Notes under the pieces: model-generated
The model's database searches: none
What the model saw: only the letters and a program-made list of their open reading frames with translations
Told to the model about the DNA's origin: nothing
Shown here: positions 45,955 through 57,449 of the stretch, in pieces
How the letters are laid out: the number at the start of each line of letters is the position of its first letter
Numbering within the stretch: position 1 is the first letter of the stretch
Position numbers and translations under genes: made by a program
Assembly: GCA_030512295.1 (NCBI GenBank)
Contig: JAULSR010000001.1
Coordinates: 868,001-932,000, forward strand
Length of the DNA: 64,000 nucleotides
Direction of reading: 5' to 3'
Origin: Bombardia bombarda
Lineage: Eukaryota; Ascomycota; Sordariomycetes; Sordariales; Lasiosphaeriaceae

Positions 45955-46632
45955 CTACATGGGCGCCTCGGCAGCTCCTGTCCGCTCCTCGGGTCGCATA
46001 CCCGCCTCCCTGATCTTCTGCGCTTCCTTCTCGACCCGGTCGAGATAGTGTTGCTTGGTCTTTGTCATGTGTAGCTCATAACCCTGGACTTGCACAATTC
46101 CAAACTCAACTAAGCGCAGCAGGGCTGAGACCGTCTTGTCACGAAGAGATTCATTGGTTGGCGTTCCGAGCGGGGGCAACAGTTCCTCCACGGTCCCAAT
46201 GGTCTTGATGTTGTAGTCCATCCCTGGGTCGGCAGGTGCTTCCATGTTGGCGATGATGCGGTCCGCCTCGGCCTGGTCTAATCCGGTGGGCTTTTTCTGA
46301 CCCTGCGCGGCTTCTACCTCGGACGCTTCCAGAATGAGGCGTGTCTTTTCGCGTTCAATCATCCACATGATGTTTTCTACGACTCCCTCGCGTTGGTAGT
46401 CGATGCTCTCCAGAATTCGCTTCAGACGCTCGAGGCGATCGCGAGGGATGTCAGACAGCTTGTCTCCGAAGTCTGGTGGGAGTGGGGTGAATATGCTGGG
46501 GGCGATGTGCACGAAGTGTGGGATTTGTTCTGAAGGCTTCTGCTCCTTTTCTTTTTCCTTTCCCTTTGTTGTGTCGGGCTCAGCAGCTGGGTCTTTGGAT
46601 GGTGGTCCTATTGCACTGCGCGGTTGTGCCAT
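45955..46632 (-). CDS. Unknown conserved-looking 225-residue protein
   Basis: I do not recognise this protein. The N-terminal 35 residues are disordered and Lys/Glu/Pro-rich. The rest looks globular and mainly helical: HFVHIAPSIFTPLPPDFGDKL, RLERLKRILESIDYQREGVVENIMWMIEREKTRLIL, LRDKTVSALLRLVEFGIVQVQGYELHMTKTKQHYLDRV. No signal peptide or membrane segment. The start is the first ATG after a probable 5'-UTR intron (46702-46794). A 48-codon open frame lies in the leader exon and stops exactly at that intron's donor. Soluble intracellular location is inferred from composition only. Confidence 0.75.
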   Translation of the reverse strand: MAQPRSAIGPPSKDPAAEPDTTKGKEKEKEQKPSEQIPHFVHIAPSIFTPLPPDFGDKLSDIPRDRLERLKRILESIDYQREGVVENIMWMIEREKTRLILEASEVEAAQGQKKPTGLDQAEADRIIANMEAPADPGMDYNIKTIGTVEELLPPLGTPTNESLRDKTVSALLRLVEFGIVQVQGYELHMTKTKQHYLDRVEKEAQKIREAGMRPEERTGAAEAPM

Positions 46633-46794
46633 GTTGTCGGGAGGAATTTCCGAGGGTGGGTGATGTGCTTTATGGGGTGCAAGTTGGTAAAGGTTGCAAA
46701 ACTGGAGTAAATAGAAATGAACAAGCAGGCATCAGCAAAATTCCAGGTCGAGTTTCACCCTCTGATGATTGGTCCGAGGCGGCTGGCTACTTAC

Positions 46795-46941
46795 CTATTG
46801 GCACGGTTGGTTTAATATCGACTCTTCTTCACTAATTTCCAGCCTTGGAGCACCGATAATCTTGCTTGCAACGGAGGATATGGTGGTGACAGTTGAAGCT
46901 ATGGATGCTTGAACATCTGGCAAGTACGAATACCCCGCCAT
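46795..46941 (-). other. 48-codon upstream ORF ending at a splice donor
   Basis: ATG at 46941 opens MAGYSYLPDVQASIASTVTT..., which ends with TAG at 46797-46795. The next bases are GTAAGT, an excellent donor. An acceptor ACTCCAG ends at 46702 with a GCTGAT branch, giving a 93-nt intron that removes nothing from the main frame. It may be a regulatory uORF or a small protein gene. An ATG at 47052 extends the same frame upstream. Confidence 0.45.
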
Positions 46942-47667
46942 GATGAACTGGCAATCGCAGATGAGAACTCGGGGCACAGTCGACCCCACTATCAACATCA
47001 ACATCGTCCTAGTCCTTTCCTTGACAGTCGACACCCCTGATTCACACGACATGCATGGTGTTGATGCTTGCTAGTCCTCTGATTTATATTGAACCAGGCC
47101 AATAAGGTCATGTTGAGTTGCATATTAATATGTGCGTGAAACTGAATAAGCATAATATCCAGAAACAAGGAGGAGCTATATACACTCGGCCAACATCTGT
47201 AACTCTATATAACTCCGAACTGACAATACTGATGCCAATTCTTGGAGAATGTACCACGAAGACAATGTTTTCTCAACATTAGATATAAACATTCACCACC
47301 CTCGTCACTTCATGGCCCCCAACCTGGTAACGACATTCAACCTCCCATCGACACGGCTCGAAGAGTAGCCATGGGAGCTTGGCTCCAGCCACTGTTTGAC
47401 TGTCGCAAGATCGGTGCGGCATTATTGGTCCATGGAGAGTGGTCTTTCCTCGAGGTTGTGCCGCAACCGAAGACAGCATAAAATGATGCCACCTAGGCCT
47501 GCCCAGGTCGCGGCTCGATCGTATAAGTGAGGATGCCTGTGACTACCGCATACCGAGTCGGACCATGTAATTAACGGTAGGTTGGCGCGTGTCGTGTCGT
47601 GTCGTGTCGTGTCGTGTCGATTGTGCTCACTCACTGGTTTTGCGTAATAATCCCAACATACCTCTCC
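46942..47667. other. Intergenic spacer with GTGTC repeat
   Basis: Spacer upstream of the unknown gene and after the acyl-CoA-binding protein gene. No further coding sequence recognised. Confidence 0.5.
47589..47618. repeat. (GTGTC)6 microsatellite
   Basis: Six perfect GTGTC units just past the 3' end of the minus-strand acyl-CoA-binding protein gene. Confidence 0.9.
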
Positions 47668-48674
47668 TCATCGCGACGGCAAAACCTTCCTAACATACTC
47701 CCTCGCGAGCCTAAACGTCCCCCGGACATGGTCCTCAAACCGCCTGTCCTTCCTTCTCCGCATCCACAGCAGCAGCAACACCAGCATCGCGATATCCACC
47801 GCAAAGTGCTTCACAAACAACCAAAACGCCCACCCGATCCACGTCGTGAAGCTGCGCTCCTTGCGCGACCGCCACTCCCGCCCCGTAGCGATCTGCTCCC
47901 TAAGCGCCGCGATCTCAGCACTCAACCTCACAATCGCGCGCTCCATCCTCTTTGACCGCTTATCATTCTTCCTCGCATAATCCCCCGCCCCACCACTACC
48001 ACCACCACCACTATTCCCACCATCCCCATCTTCCTCCTCCTCCACCATCCTTTGCTCCGACTCGTCCTCCTCGCTCATCGGGCTCAGCACCCGCATCGGC
48101 CCATCAGCACCGCTCACCGGCCGCGTGAACCGCAACGGCGACACCCCTACCTCCTCCACCCCCGAGCTCCCGATACTACTGCTGTTATTACTATTACTGT
48201 TGCTCTTGATCTGGTTCCACACAAACTCGAGCTCGGCCACCATCTCGAGCGCGTTGGGCGTGTTGTTGGCGTAGCGGTGCATCGTCTCGATGAGGGCCTC
48301 GACGTAGCGCCGCTTGGCCTCGGTCCGGCTGATGCCCTTTTGCGAGTGCCACGCGTCCCACTTGTCCTGCTCGCGCGCCACGTCGTCGGCGCTGGCGGGG
48401 GCGGCAGGTTGGACAGGGAGGGCCGCTCCATGACGCCGTCGACGTCGCCCTCCATGGCTTGCTTGTAGAGCCCGTAGAGGCGCATGCGGTCGGCGGGGGC
48501 GGGCGGGCGGCGCCGGTTTTGGGGATTTTCTTGACCGTGTTGAGGGCGTGGACGAAGACGCGGTCTGGTTGGGGGGAGGGGGGTGGTTAGTTGGGGGTGG
48601 ATGGAAGGGGGTAGAGGGATAGGAGGGACACTGGGAGGGAGAGAGGGGGGTGACGAACCGACTGAGTCTGCCAT
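47668..48674 (-). CDS. Membrane acyl-CoA-binding protein (ACBD5/Atg37 type), two one-base frameshifts
   Basis: Binds long-chain acyl-CoA; membrane-anchored relatives sit on peroxisomes and act in pexophagy. Exon 1 is 48659-48674 (MADSV plus one base) and exon 2 is 47668-48564, after an intron with an unusual donor GTTCGT, branch CTAAC and acceptor CCAG. The ACBP domain reads DRVFVHALNTVKKIPKTGAARPPP, then ADRMRLYGLYKQAMEGDVDGVMERPS, then DDVAREQDKWDAWHSQKG in three successive frames. Each break lies at a C5 run on the coding strand (plus-strand G5 at 48495-48499 and 48397-48401), and one C added at each restores a continuous 304-residue frame. After the domain come Asn/Ser and acidic linkers, a coiled coil (ERAIVRLSAEIAALREQIA) and a C-terminal membrane segment (WAFWLFVKHFAVDIAMLVLLLLW) with a basic tail. 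Confidence 0.87.
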
Positions 48675-49796
48675 TGTGGTGGTTGTGTGTTGGGGAGTTG
48701 GATCCCCCCTATTCTTTGGTGGTTCTGGATTCGTATCTTGCACAAGGGGTTTGATATCGCGAGAAGGTCGCTCTATCTCTCGGCGATGAGGGTTGTAAAT
48801 GGCCACGGATCTGAGTGGTTGATTGCTCGATTGAACGAGCTCGACGGTGCATTCACAGTTGTAGAGAGACGAGGAAGTGATGGGCACTTGGGCTGCCTCT
48901 ATCGTACAGTTCAGCTAGCCTCAAAATTCAATGGCCGCAGTAGTGGTGGTGGTGGTGGGACAGAAACAAAAAAGGCGCCCAGTCAATTCGGGTCCGGGTC
49001 AAGCATTACGTGTTACGTGGATTGGTGCGAGTATGTATAAGTAAACAATAACAAATCGTCAGGCAGTAGTAGTAGTACACTAAGTATGAAAGGCGACGAC
49101 TGATATGTTGCTTCTTATTACATCGCGCGTAGGTACTTTGATTGTCTCCCGAGGCGGGCTGGCAATCGGGTGAGATGACGGGTTGCCTGCCCATCCAAGC
49201 TTCGATGCTCCGCAAAGTTCCATGGGGAGCCGTTTACGTTTCTGCCTCGGCTTGTCCGTGGGACGCGACTCGCTGGACGTGCTGTCCATTGCCCCACTTC
49301 CCCATCTTTTCGGGGTCCTGGGTGCTGCTGGACCCCCTAAAATGAGCCCGGTAGAAACGCACTTGCAGGCGTGCAGCGGCGTGCCTTTCCCCTCGCTGGG
49401 TTCGAGACACGTGAAAGCCACTTACCTCAAGGCGACGATCCAGGGGTAGACATGGACAATGAGGGGGAATGGATGGAGCCATTTTAATCATTCGGAGATT
49501 CAAAATGGCATTAACCTGCTAATTCCACTAATGCCAACCGTTTGTCCTAGTTTCATGTTTGGGCTGTTTTGGGATTTTAGAGTGCATGGTGTGGTCGTAG
49601 TGTGAAGACATCTTGGCACAACGCATCGAGGTTCGTTTCCAAGGTCCTGCCTCCATTGTTTACGAGCCTCGCAAGATCAACAGTGACAAAAAGGGGTGGT
49701 CTGATTAAGCCATGTAAACACTAGGTATCAAGCAACTGCTATCTCAGACAGCCACGATAGACATATCTGCATGAGGTCACCAACGGATGACACGGC
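48675..49796. other. Intergenic spacer, 1.1 kb
   Basis: Promoter side of the acyl-CoA-binding protein gene and 3' side of the RNase III gene. Short open frames only; nothing recognised. Confidence 0.5.
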
Positions 49797-50996
49797 CTAA
49801 CTGCCCTCGGCCCCTCTTTCGGCCTGCGCAGCGTGTGCAGCCCTCGCAGCCAAAAACGACTTCCTTTTCTCGGCGTACTTCTTGATCAAGGCCTTGTTCT
49901 CCAAAGCCATCTGTGCCGCCCTCTGACCGGCCTCCTTCTTGCTGAGGGCATGCCCCCATCCTAGCTGCTTGTCCGTCTCGCCCCAGCCAGTCAGATAGCA
50001 CCCGACGGTGAAAAGCGGCAGGTTGGTGTCTCTTTCCTTCTTCCCATTGGAGGGCATGTCTCTGTACTCGAGCTTGACGCCGGGAACGCCAATCGTGACT
50101 TCTAGTTGCGTCTTTGGGCTGATGGCTTGGTTTGTCTGCCTAACCTGGCCGTCCTCGGCGCGGATGTGCTGTTCTAGTGTCTTGCCCCATAGCACCTTAA
50201 GCCACTCGGAGCAGCGCTGGATGCCGTTTTGCGGGTCCGAGAGGATGATGGCGCCCGAGTAGGCCTCGAAGATGTCGCCCAGGACCTTGAGCCTCTGCTT
50301 GTGGCCTGCTGTCGTGCCTCCGGGGCGCCCTCCGAGGCCGAACTCATCGGGAAAGTTGGCCCGCTTGTCCAGTCCGTAGTGGACCGAGAACTCGGATAGT
50401 GTGGCGTTGCGGACCAGCATTTCTCTGTATTGCGAGCATTTCCCGGGCGCCAGGTGGGGAAATGTTTGGTAGATGAAGGAGGATGCGATGAGCTCGAGGT
50501 AGATATCTCCGATCCATTCCAGGCGCTCGTAGCTGAGGGCCCCCACGCCCTGGGCCTTTCCAGAGTGTGTCAAGGCGGCAATCTCGAGAGCTGGGTTGAG
50601 AACTGTAGGGAGTGGCGGGTATTGTTTCTCGAGGTCTGCAACGGTCCATTTTGTGACGGCAACCTGCGAGGGAATTTGTAGTGAAGGTTCTTGCTTGGCC
50701 GGTCGACGAGAAGATCTGACGCTTCCGACGGCCACGAGAGCTGGGCCTAGCTTCTTTCCCAACGTAGCGAGGTTTTCTTTCACGGTGGGATCCAAATCGC
50801 CTGGCCCAAATGTTTCTTTGCTCTGTTTGGCCTTCTCTGCCTTGAGCCCCTGAAGGCACTCGATCAACTCATCGGCATTTTCCAGAAGTAATGCAAGAGC
50901 ATCGGATTTGTCCTGCTCCTGTCTCGGGCGCTTGGGCTCGGGCGCAATTGCCTCTGTTGGCTCGCCGACCACCTCACTGAGGGAGCGTTTTGCCAT
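49797..50996 (-). CDS. RNase III (Rnt1-like), RNase III domain plus dsRBD
   Basis: Double-stranded RNA endonuclease of the Rnt1 type, expected in the nucleus for pre-rRNA, snRNA and snoRNA processing. One exon, 399 residues. The N-terminus has a nuclear-signal-like KRPRQE. The RNase III domain runs about 130-270 with RLEWIGDIYLE (Glu160, Asp164) and KVLGDIFEAYSGAI (Asp241, Glu244), matching the four catalytic acids, so the enzyme looks active, unlike the degenerate mitoribosomal mL44/mL57 relatives. The C-terminal region (about 310-385) looks like a dsRBD ending GHALSKKEAGQRAAQMALENK. The mS33 gene is divergent 341 bp away. Confidence 0.9.
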   Translation of the reverse strand: MAKRSLSEVVGEPTEAIAPEPKRPRQEQDKSDALALLLENADELIECLQGLKAEKAKQSKETFGPGDLDPTVKENLATLGKKLGPALVAVGSVRSSRRPAKQEPSLQIPSQVAVTKWTVADLEKQYPPLPTVLNPALEIAALTHSGKAQGVGALSYERLEWIGDIYLELIASSFIYQTFPHLAPGKCSQYREMLVRNATLSEFSVHYGLDKRANFPDEFGLGGRPGGTTAGHKQRLKVLGDIFEAYSGAIILSDPQNGIQRCSEWLKVLWGKTLEQHIRAEDGQVRQTNQAISPKTQLEVTIGVPGVKLEYRDMPSNGKKERDTNLPLFTVGCYLTGWGETDKQLGWGHALSKKEAGQRAAQMALENKALIKKYAEKRKSFLAARAAHAAQAERGAEGS

Positions 50997-51337
50997 TGTG
51001 AAGTCTATCGTGGAAAATATGAAAAAGTTCCCTTGATATATGAAGTCGGTACTCGACTTGAGACTCAGTGGGACATCTCAAAAGACATGAAAAAGGTCCC
51101 CACTTTTACAAACGCGTTAGCAAAAGGCGCCAAGCGTTGAAGAAACGTGAGGCTCGCCAGGGCAGCAGGGGTGCGCCAGTTGCCCCACTCCCTGCATCAA
51201 TTTGATTGGTAGCGCAACCTGGCAGCAGCAGGCAGTTGCAGATGGCCCGGGCGCCGAGAGATCTTTTGGACGTCAATCAATTCTCGGCTCTCTCCGACCA
51301 TGGATTTCGCAGAGACGCAATTCCATGTAGCGACAAG
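50997..51337. promoter_or_regulatory. Short divergent promoter of RNase III and mS33 genes
   Basis: Only 341 bp separate the two start codons, so the two genes probably share promoter elements. No specific site assigned. Confidence 0.55.
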
Positions 51338-51769
51338 ATGTCTGTTCCACGCGCCCGGATGCTGGAGCTGGTGAAGGTAGTTGACTCCCCGGAAAGCAAT
51401 TTGAATCTCCCGCTCACATTTCAAATCTCAGGCTCAATGCCAGCTCTTCTCCACAACCTTCAACCCCGAGGGCGTCCGGACGGGCAACAAGATCCTCCGA
51501 CAGCGACTTAAGGGCCCCGCCCTCGCCGCCTACTACCCACGAAAGATTATCACCATCCGCGACTTCCAGAAGGAGTTTGCTCCCCTAGATCTGATGATCG
51601 ATGACGAGGTGGAGGATGACCGTCTCGAACACATCGCTGCGTATGTCCTCTCGCCCCGCCGTCCGCTTGGTAGGACCGCAGCCTGCTAACAATCGATTGC
51701 AGCCTGAAAGCTCGTGGGAAGGGCGCGCCCAAGAAGAAGAACTCTGCCCCAGATTTCAAGAAGAAATAA
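51338..51769 (+). CDS. Mitochondrial small-subunit ribosomal protein mS33 (Rsm/MRPS33 family)
   Basis: Exons 51338-51376, 51432-51640 and 51703-51769 join to 104 residues. MSVPRARMLELVKAQCQLFSTTFNPEGVRTGNKILRQRLKGPALAAYYP is the family core, followed by an acidic EVEDDRLEHIA and a Lys-rich tail (GKGAPKKKNSAPDFKKK). Intron 2 has a GCTAAC branch and a TTGCAG acceptor; unspliced reading runs into a stop. An upstream in-frame ATG (51242) exists, but the ATG at 51338 fits the family start. Confidence 0.92.
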
Positions 51770-53387
51770 GCGTTCTCGATGTCCCGGGAAGCAGACGATG
51801 TCTTGTGCAGTACTTGTATTTGTACTATTGTAGTGGATGGAATAGAATATATCCCCAACACTTCATTCTTGAGCTTCACGTAACTTCCAGTATTGCGCCC
51901 CTGATTGACTTTATAGGGCTCCATTGGCAATTAGTCTATGAAGTTGCGATGCCGATTGCGACTCCCACCCATCTGGTTGACTACCTTAACCTACTGGATG
52001 GAAAAGCTTGTCATGCCTGGAATGACAACGACGCCCACCCCACCCTTCAGCGCCCGCGGTTTTCAAGCAGTATATCGGACGAGCCCCTTTTCGAAAGCGG
52101 GTGATACCCAGACTGCTGAAGTTTCGGAGAATTCGATCTGCTCCAACGACCAAGTAAACACTGCTCGTCTTCTGTGTAACAGCAAGCGGTTTTCATCAGC
52201 TTGCCCGTCACGTTCTGCTACCAAGCTCCTTATCCAATCATGACAATCCAGGATGACCAATAATTCCTGAATGCTGCTTGCGCATCACCAAGTGGACTGG
52301 GTAAGACGAAGGTGAATTGACAAATTAAGCAAATGACAAGCACTGCGATCTTTGGATGAATTTGAGCTAATATATCATGTCTTCCACCCTTTCGTGCTAG
52401 CCTATTCAAGTTTTCGAAATTGGGAATGCATCATACGTTTTTAATCTTGCGTATGTGGTTATCTGGCAAGCTTGATAAGGCCAGCCAGTACCGGGATCTC
52501 AAGGGAACTCCCTCCCGCGTCCTTGCCTTTGGAATCGAGACAACCTGGCTGGTAACTGAAGTCGTAGCTAAGGTAGCCTATATTTGGAAGCAGCTCTTGC
52601 CTTACTTTAAGGGCAGCCGATTGTAGGTTTTCTTCCTGGCATTGGTGACCTATCACGTCCAGCTACCTGGGGAGGAAGGAACTACACGCCTGCGTCAAAT
52701 GGTCTAATCCACTTCATCGGGACTTCGGTAACCTGCGGTCTGAAGTCGCCCTTGCACTCACCGCCAAATTACGTTGCTGGCCATCCCCTAAGGCTACAGC
52801 AAAAGTCCCCCCTCCTTATTTCCTCAGCTGATCAGCTTCGGCATGTTTCCATTCGTTCCCTTTCTTCACTTCACATACCTGAAACTGGACTCCTCCTTCC
52901 TATCACCACTGTTCTGTTACGGCACTCTCATCTGTTCTCCAGAATTGACTTCCTCGGTAGCTTCTAGCTCTGGAGCAGAAAAGCCCACTCCGGGTACTGG
53001 TACCGACTGCCTCGTGTCTTGACAAACTGTAGGTGCCCGATTTGAGAAAAGCCCCATCTTCGGCGCTATCACCGTCACGGGAACCCGACGGAAACGCGTC
53101 CAGACTCTTGTCGGTTGCTCCTGCCTCGTCTCATCTTTCCCTTTTCCACTTCTCTCTCCCGGGCACTTCTTCTGCACAGTACATTCCGTACGTCTCCTCC
53201 CGCGTTTCCATCTCCCCCCATTCACGCATCACACATCCCACATCACATTCACATTCACTTTTCAATTCGCCAGAAAGGAAAATCTACTTCTTTGCTAGGA
53301 ACATCTTGATCATTTTCTCACTTTGTCAAAACACCATTGAAGCTTTTCTTCTAGTCAAATTACGCCGTCTAGCCTTGTCGGGCGTCC
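51770..53387. other. Intergenic, 1.6 kb, promoter of the Puf gene
   Basis: Spacer on the 5' side of the Puf gene. The last 300 bp is pyrimidine-rich (CTCTCCC, TTTTCC) and likely the core promoter and leader. No gene recognised. Confidence 0.55.
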
Positions 53388-56216
53388 ATGTCTACCACCG
53401 CGTCTACTGGCTCGCCCAGCGAGCGTCGCACTGTAGCCTCCAAGAGTTTCTCTCAAGACGAGAATGCGAGGCACCCCGATGAGTTCACCTTGTCCCACAC
53501 TTCACAGGTTGGTTGGCCTCGCTCGCCTTCCTGGATTCATCATTGAATTACAACGAGCTGCTTGTATTCTGCTCTCACGTCATTTGCGATTCCTGGCATC
53601 TTTTCTCTCTTCTTTTCCATCCTACATCGCACTTAATTATTCTACTCCACAACATTCCTTTCCCCAGAAATACCACTAACGCGTGGCACCACAGGAATCT
53701 GTAGCAGCTGTTACGTTGAAGAAATCCGTCACGGCCTTGGCGACTTCGAAGCTTGCCAACCAGAATTGTCCCAAGGTATGTCCACTGGTTTCCCATATGC
53801 AGTTATTGGACTGATCATGATAGAAGTTGAAGACTAGCCACGACTCTCCTTCCTCCATGGACTCTTATCCGATGGACAAGCTTTTTGCCAAGCTCTCTGA
53901 GCACCAGGTCATCTTGCCGCAGCACGAGGCTATGAAGTATTGCGATGACGAAGGTCTCTACAACCGTGTTCTTGACCATCAGTCGTCGTGCAGCTCACTG
54001 CCAATCACTCCGGCCACCGAGAACTTTGATCAGACGGCGCCGACCACTAGATCTGCCAGTGCCACGCCCAATGAAGGTGGTTTAGAGAACGAGGAACTGT
54101 TGCGTCTCAAGCTTGAGCTTGCTCAATGCCAGAACAAAATCACGCGACTGGAGGCCGAGAAACAGCCCCCACGAGTGGACCAAGATCTAACCCAGCCACG
54201 TCTCATCACTCAGACCAGCAGTGGTCGGGCCACTCCAGGACTCGGCTCGGAGCCCGACTTTTCGACGACCATCGCTGGCTCAGACTTTCAGTCAGCCATT
54301 GGAGGAGGTGTATCCCCCATCGCCTCTCGGTTTCCAGTGGGTCCGGCATTCAATGCTTCCGGCAAATTGCCCTTCTCTCGCGACAATAACTGGACGGTTC
54401 AGGACGACGCTCGCTCCGATATTAGTGACCCTTTGTCTGCTGGTGGTATGGGCTGTGTGCGAGGAATATGGAACAACAGCAACAACAAGCCGAACTTTGC
54501 CAACGCGTTTCCTCAGGTCCCGATGCCAGTGAATGATGCGCCTCAGCCCATCCCGTGGACCAACAACCGTACCATACCCCAAACCTATGAGCCTTCATTC
54601 ACCAACTCGAACGTGGAGGCCTACCGACCTGATCGAATGGCATCTGACCATGAAATTGTGCGGCCCGTAGGACGTCGAAGCAATCGATTTGACAATCGAT
54701 TCGGAGGAGCGCCTAACAATTTCGCGGGAGGTTATGGTGGATACAACGTTGGTCCCGGACAATTTGAGGCTGCCTCGGCTTACCCCAGTCCGCTACCCGG
54801 TGCTATGCCCGGTGCCATGTCGAATGGCATGGGAATAGGGTTATACTCTCCCTTCCAGCAGCAACCGGTTGGGACCCCACTATCTCCCCATGCCACAGAG
54901 TTCACATCTGCGGGAGCGCCTTGGAAGACAGAGGTAAGTTTAGTCTGGAACTGAAACGATGTGCGGGCATTTGAAAAACTATTACTAACAACATCACAAT
55001 GCAGTCACTGGCTTCTGAGGGTCAGACTTACTTGCCGGCCACAGAGCCTCTCAATTACCGTCGTCTGCTGGACCGCAATGTCACTTGCGACTGGAAGTAC
55101 ATCGTGGACAAGATTGTCTGCAATAATGATCAGCAGGCATCCATCTTTCTGCAGCAGAAGCTAAAGGTCGGTACGCCTGAGCAGAAGTACGATATTGTCG
55201 AAGCCATTGTTGCGCAAGCCTACCCCCTGATGGTTAATCGTTTTGGGAACTTTCTTGTCCAGCGATGCTTCGAGCATGGCACTCCGGAGCAGGTGATCAA
55301 GATTGCTTCTGCAATCCGTGGCAACACCCTCAACCTCTCCATGGACCCATTTGGCTGCCATGTGGTGCAGAAGGCTTTCGACTCGGTCCCTGAGGAATTC
55401 AAGGCAGTCATGGTTCACGAACTGCTGCGACGTATCCCAGAGACGGTCATTCATCGTTATGCTTGTCATGTCTGGCAGAAGCTGTTTGAACTCAGATGGA
55501 CCGAGTCGCCGCCCCAGATCATGAAGTATGTGAACGAGGCCCTTCGCGGCATGTGGCATGAGGTTGCGCTCGGAGAGACGGGAAGCCTCGTTGTTCAGAA
55601 CATCTTCGAGAACTGCTTGGAGGAAGACAAGGTTTGTGGTACTTCATCTTCCCATCCAACGATAGATGCTAACAGTGATATTTCACAGCGCCCGTGCATC
55701 GAGGAAGTCTTGGCGAATATTGATATTGTCGCGCATGGCCAGTTCGGCAACTGGTGCATCCAACACATCTGTGAACATGGAGCTCCAGCAGACCGAAGCC
55801 GTGCTATTGACCATGTTATCCGCTATGCCGCTGAGTACAGCATGGATCAGTTTGCCTCCAAGGTTGTCGAGAAATGTCTCAAGATTGGAGGCCCCGACTT
55901 TCTTGGCCGGTATCTCGATCGTGTGTGCGAGGGTAGGGTTGACCGCCCCCGAATCCCCCTGATCGACATTGCCAGCGATCAGTACGGCAATTATCTCATT
56001 CAATATATTCTCACCCACGCCAACCCTCAGCACCGTGAGATTGTGGCTGCGCACATCCGCAAGCACATGGTCTCTCTCCGGGGATCAAAATTTGGATCCC
56101 GTGTCGGTATGCTATGCACGAACCATGCTGTCGCCACCCGTCCCGGCCCCGGTATCGGTCCGGCTATGGGCAGTCGAATGGTTCCTGGTCCGCGATTTGG
56201 CGGTGCTTATCGTTGA
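53388..56216 (+). CDS. Pumilio/Puf-repeat RNA-binding protein
   Basis: Cytoplasmic mRNA-binding regulator that binds 3'-UTR elements. Five exons: 53388-53507, 53695-53775, 53824-54933, 55005-55631 and 55689-56216, all phase 0, giving 821 residues. The first 440 residues are disordered (Ser/Thr/Asn/Pro/Gly-rich) with a short coiled coil (ENEELLRLKLELAQCQNKITRLEAEK). The C-terminal half holds the Puf repeats, for example PLMVNRFGNFLVQRCFEHG, LSMDPFGCHVVQKAFDSV, VAHGQFGNWCIQHICEHG, YSMDQFASKVVEKCLKIG and IASDQYGNYLIQYILTH. The tail is Pro/Gly/Arg-rich. Intron 1 uses donor GTTGGT, which is weak but supported by branch CTAAC and the open joined frame. Which Puf subfamily is not decided. Confidence 0.93.
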
Positions 56217-57449
56217 GACTTGGTCTTTTTCACTACGTACTGACCTTTCTCATCAATACTGCTCGTCTATCCTACCGACCACGACCTACGATGTCTTTGT
56301 GGTATCATTCAGTGTACACAACCCCCTTTTTTTATACTTTTTCTTTTTTCCACCCTGAAACGAATTTCGCGGTCTGTTCTGAAACGACAGTTCACCTATA
56401 CCATATGAAACCCTTTTTTTCTCCGATCATATTCGTCAGCAGCTAATTTTACAAATCACCCGACATCCTACGCTCGGGAGGCTACTGCCCATTCGAGTGC
56501 TTTGGACACATCATGATTATAGGATTTTGCGATATCAGAAGCACAGGCGGCAGTTTTAGCTGCATACTGTGGAGGATTGGACGAGCTTGATATCTGTCTC
56601 TTGTCCAGATCTAATGGGGGACAGCGACCAACAACCTCTTCTTCACTCCAGGTGCGCGCCGCCTTTGGCCAGCCTTTTTTTTTTCTACCCTAATAATATA
56701 GCTGTGAGGAATCAATTTTGGGGGGAAGTTTTTTTTCAGGAGGAGGGGAGGTAATGGTTACTCAAATGGTGTTGAGATGTGGTTAATTAGTGTAAGGAAC
56801 GCGGTGTGGAACAAGTTAGGACAACGATTGGCCTTTAGACCGACCTGACAGCTTCTGTTTTTCTTTGTGCTGAAGAGAAGAGAAGAGAAGAAAATGGAAG
56901 GATAAAGAGCCAGGGTGAGGGAATAGCTTTGACGGATACGCAGAAAAACAACCTAGATGCATGGCCTTCAATGGATTACTTTGGCCTTGGGCATGTACAA
57001 AAGATAGTTATGAGTCAATAGTCACTCTTTTAGTTTCGCGGCCGCCTGATGGCGATACATGCTAGAGTCGTTCTTTTCCCTTGCCCGGATAGTTTATCAA
57101 TGCTAGGTTTTGTTTCTACTGGTTTAAGAACACCTGCTGTGAATCTTGTTTGGTTTTAGCGCGTAGGGTATGAAGAACGATTGTGTTGGATGTAAGGGGG
57201 GATAATAGGGGTAACGGAAATCTGTTTTTCTTTTGGCAGAATTACGGCAAGAGGTGGACGTGCTTGCCGCTAATAAATGGTTCCAGATGCCCATGAATGG
57301 GTGGGATACATCAGAGACAAAAAATGGGGGCACGCATGACATGACCTTGTTTACTGTAGCGATGATGGATCATTGTTGTATTGCACCAGACCCCTAAAAA
57401 GACAAAAACATTAAAGCCACCATACCAAAGAAAACCAACCGACCCCCCA
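56217..57449. other. Convergent intergenic region
   Basis: T-rich 3' region of the Puf gene, a GAAGA microsatellite near 56872-56890 and AT-rich sequence. No gene recognised. Confidence 0.55.

Noticed and set aside
48675..48887. N-terminal extension of the acyl-CoA-binding protein in an open frame
   Set aside because: The family starts at MADSV and the frame after it runs through the intron as Pro-rich nonsense.
51770..53000. Degenerate transposon in the spacer before the Puf gene
   Set aside because: No terminal repeats, no transposase or reverse-transcriptase motifs and no strong C-to-T repeat-mutation signature could be seen.
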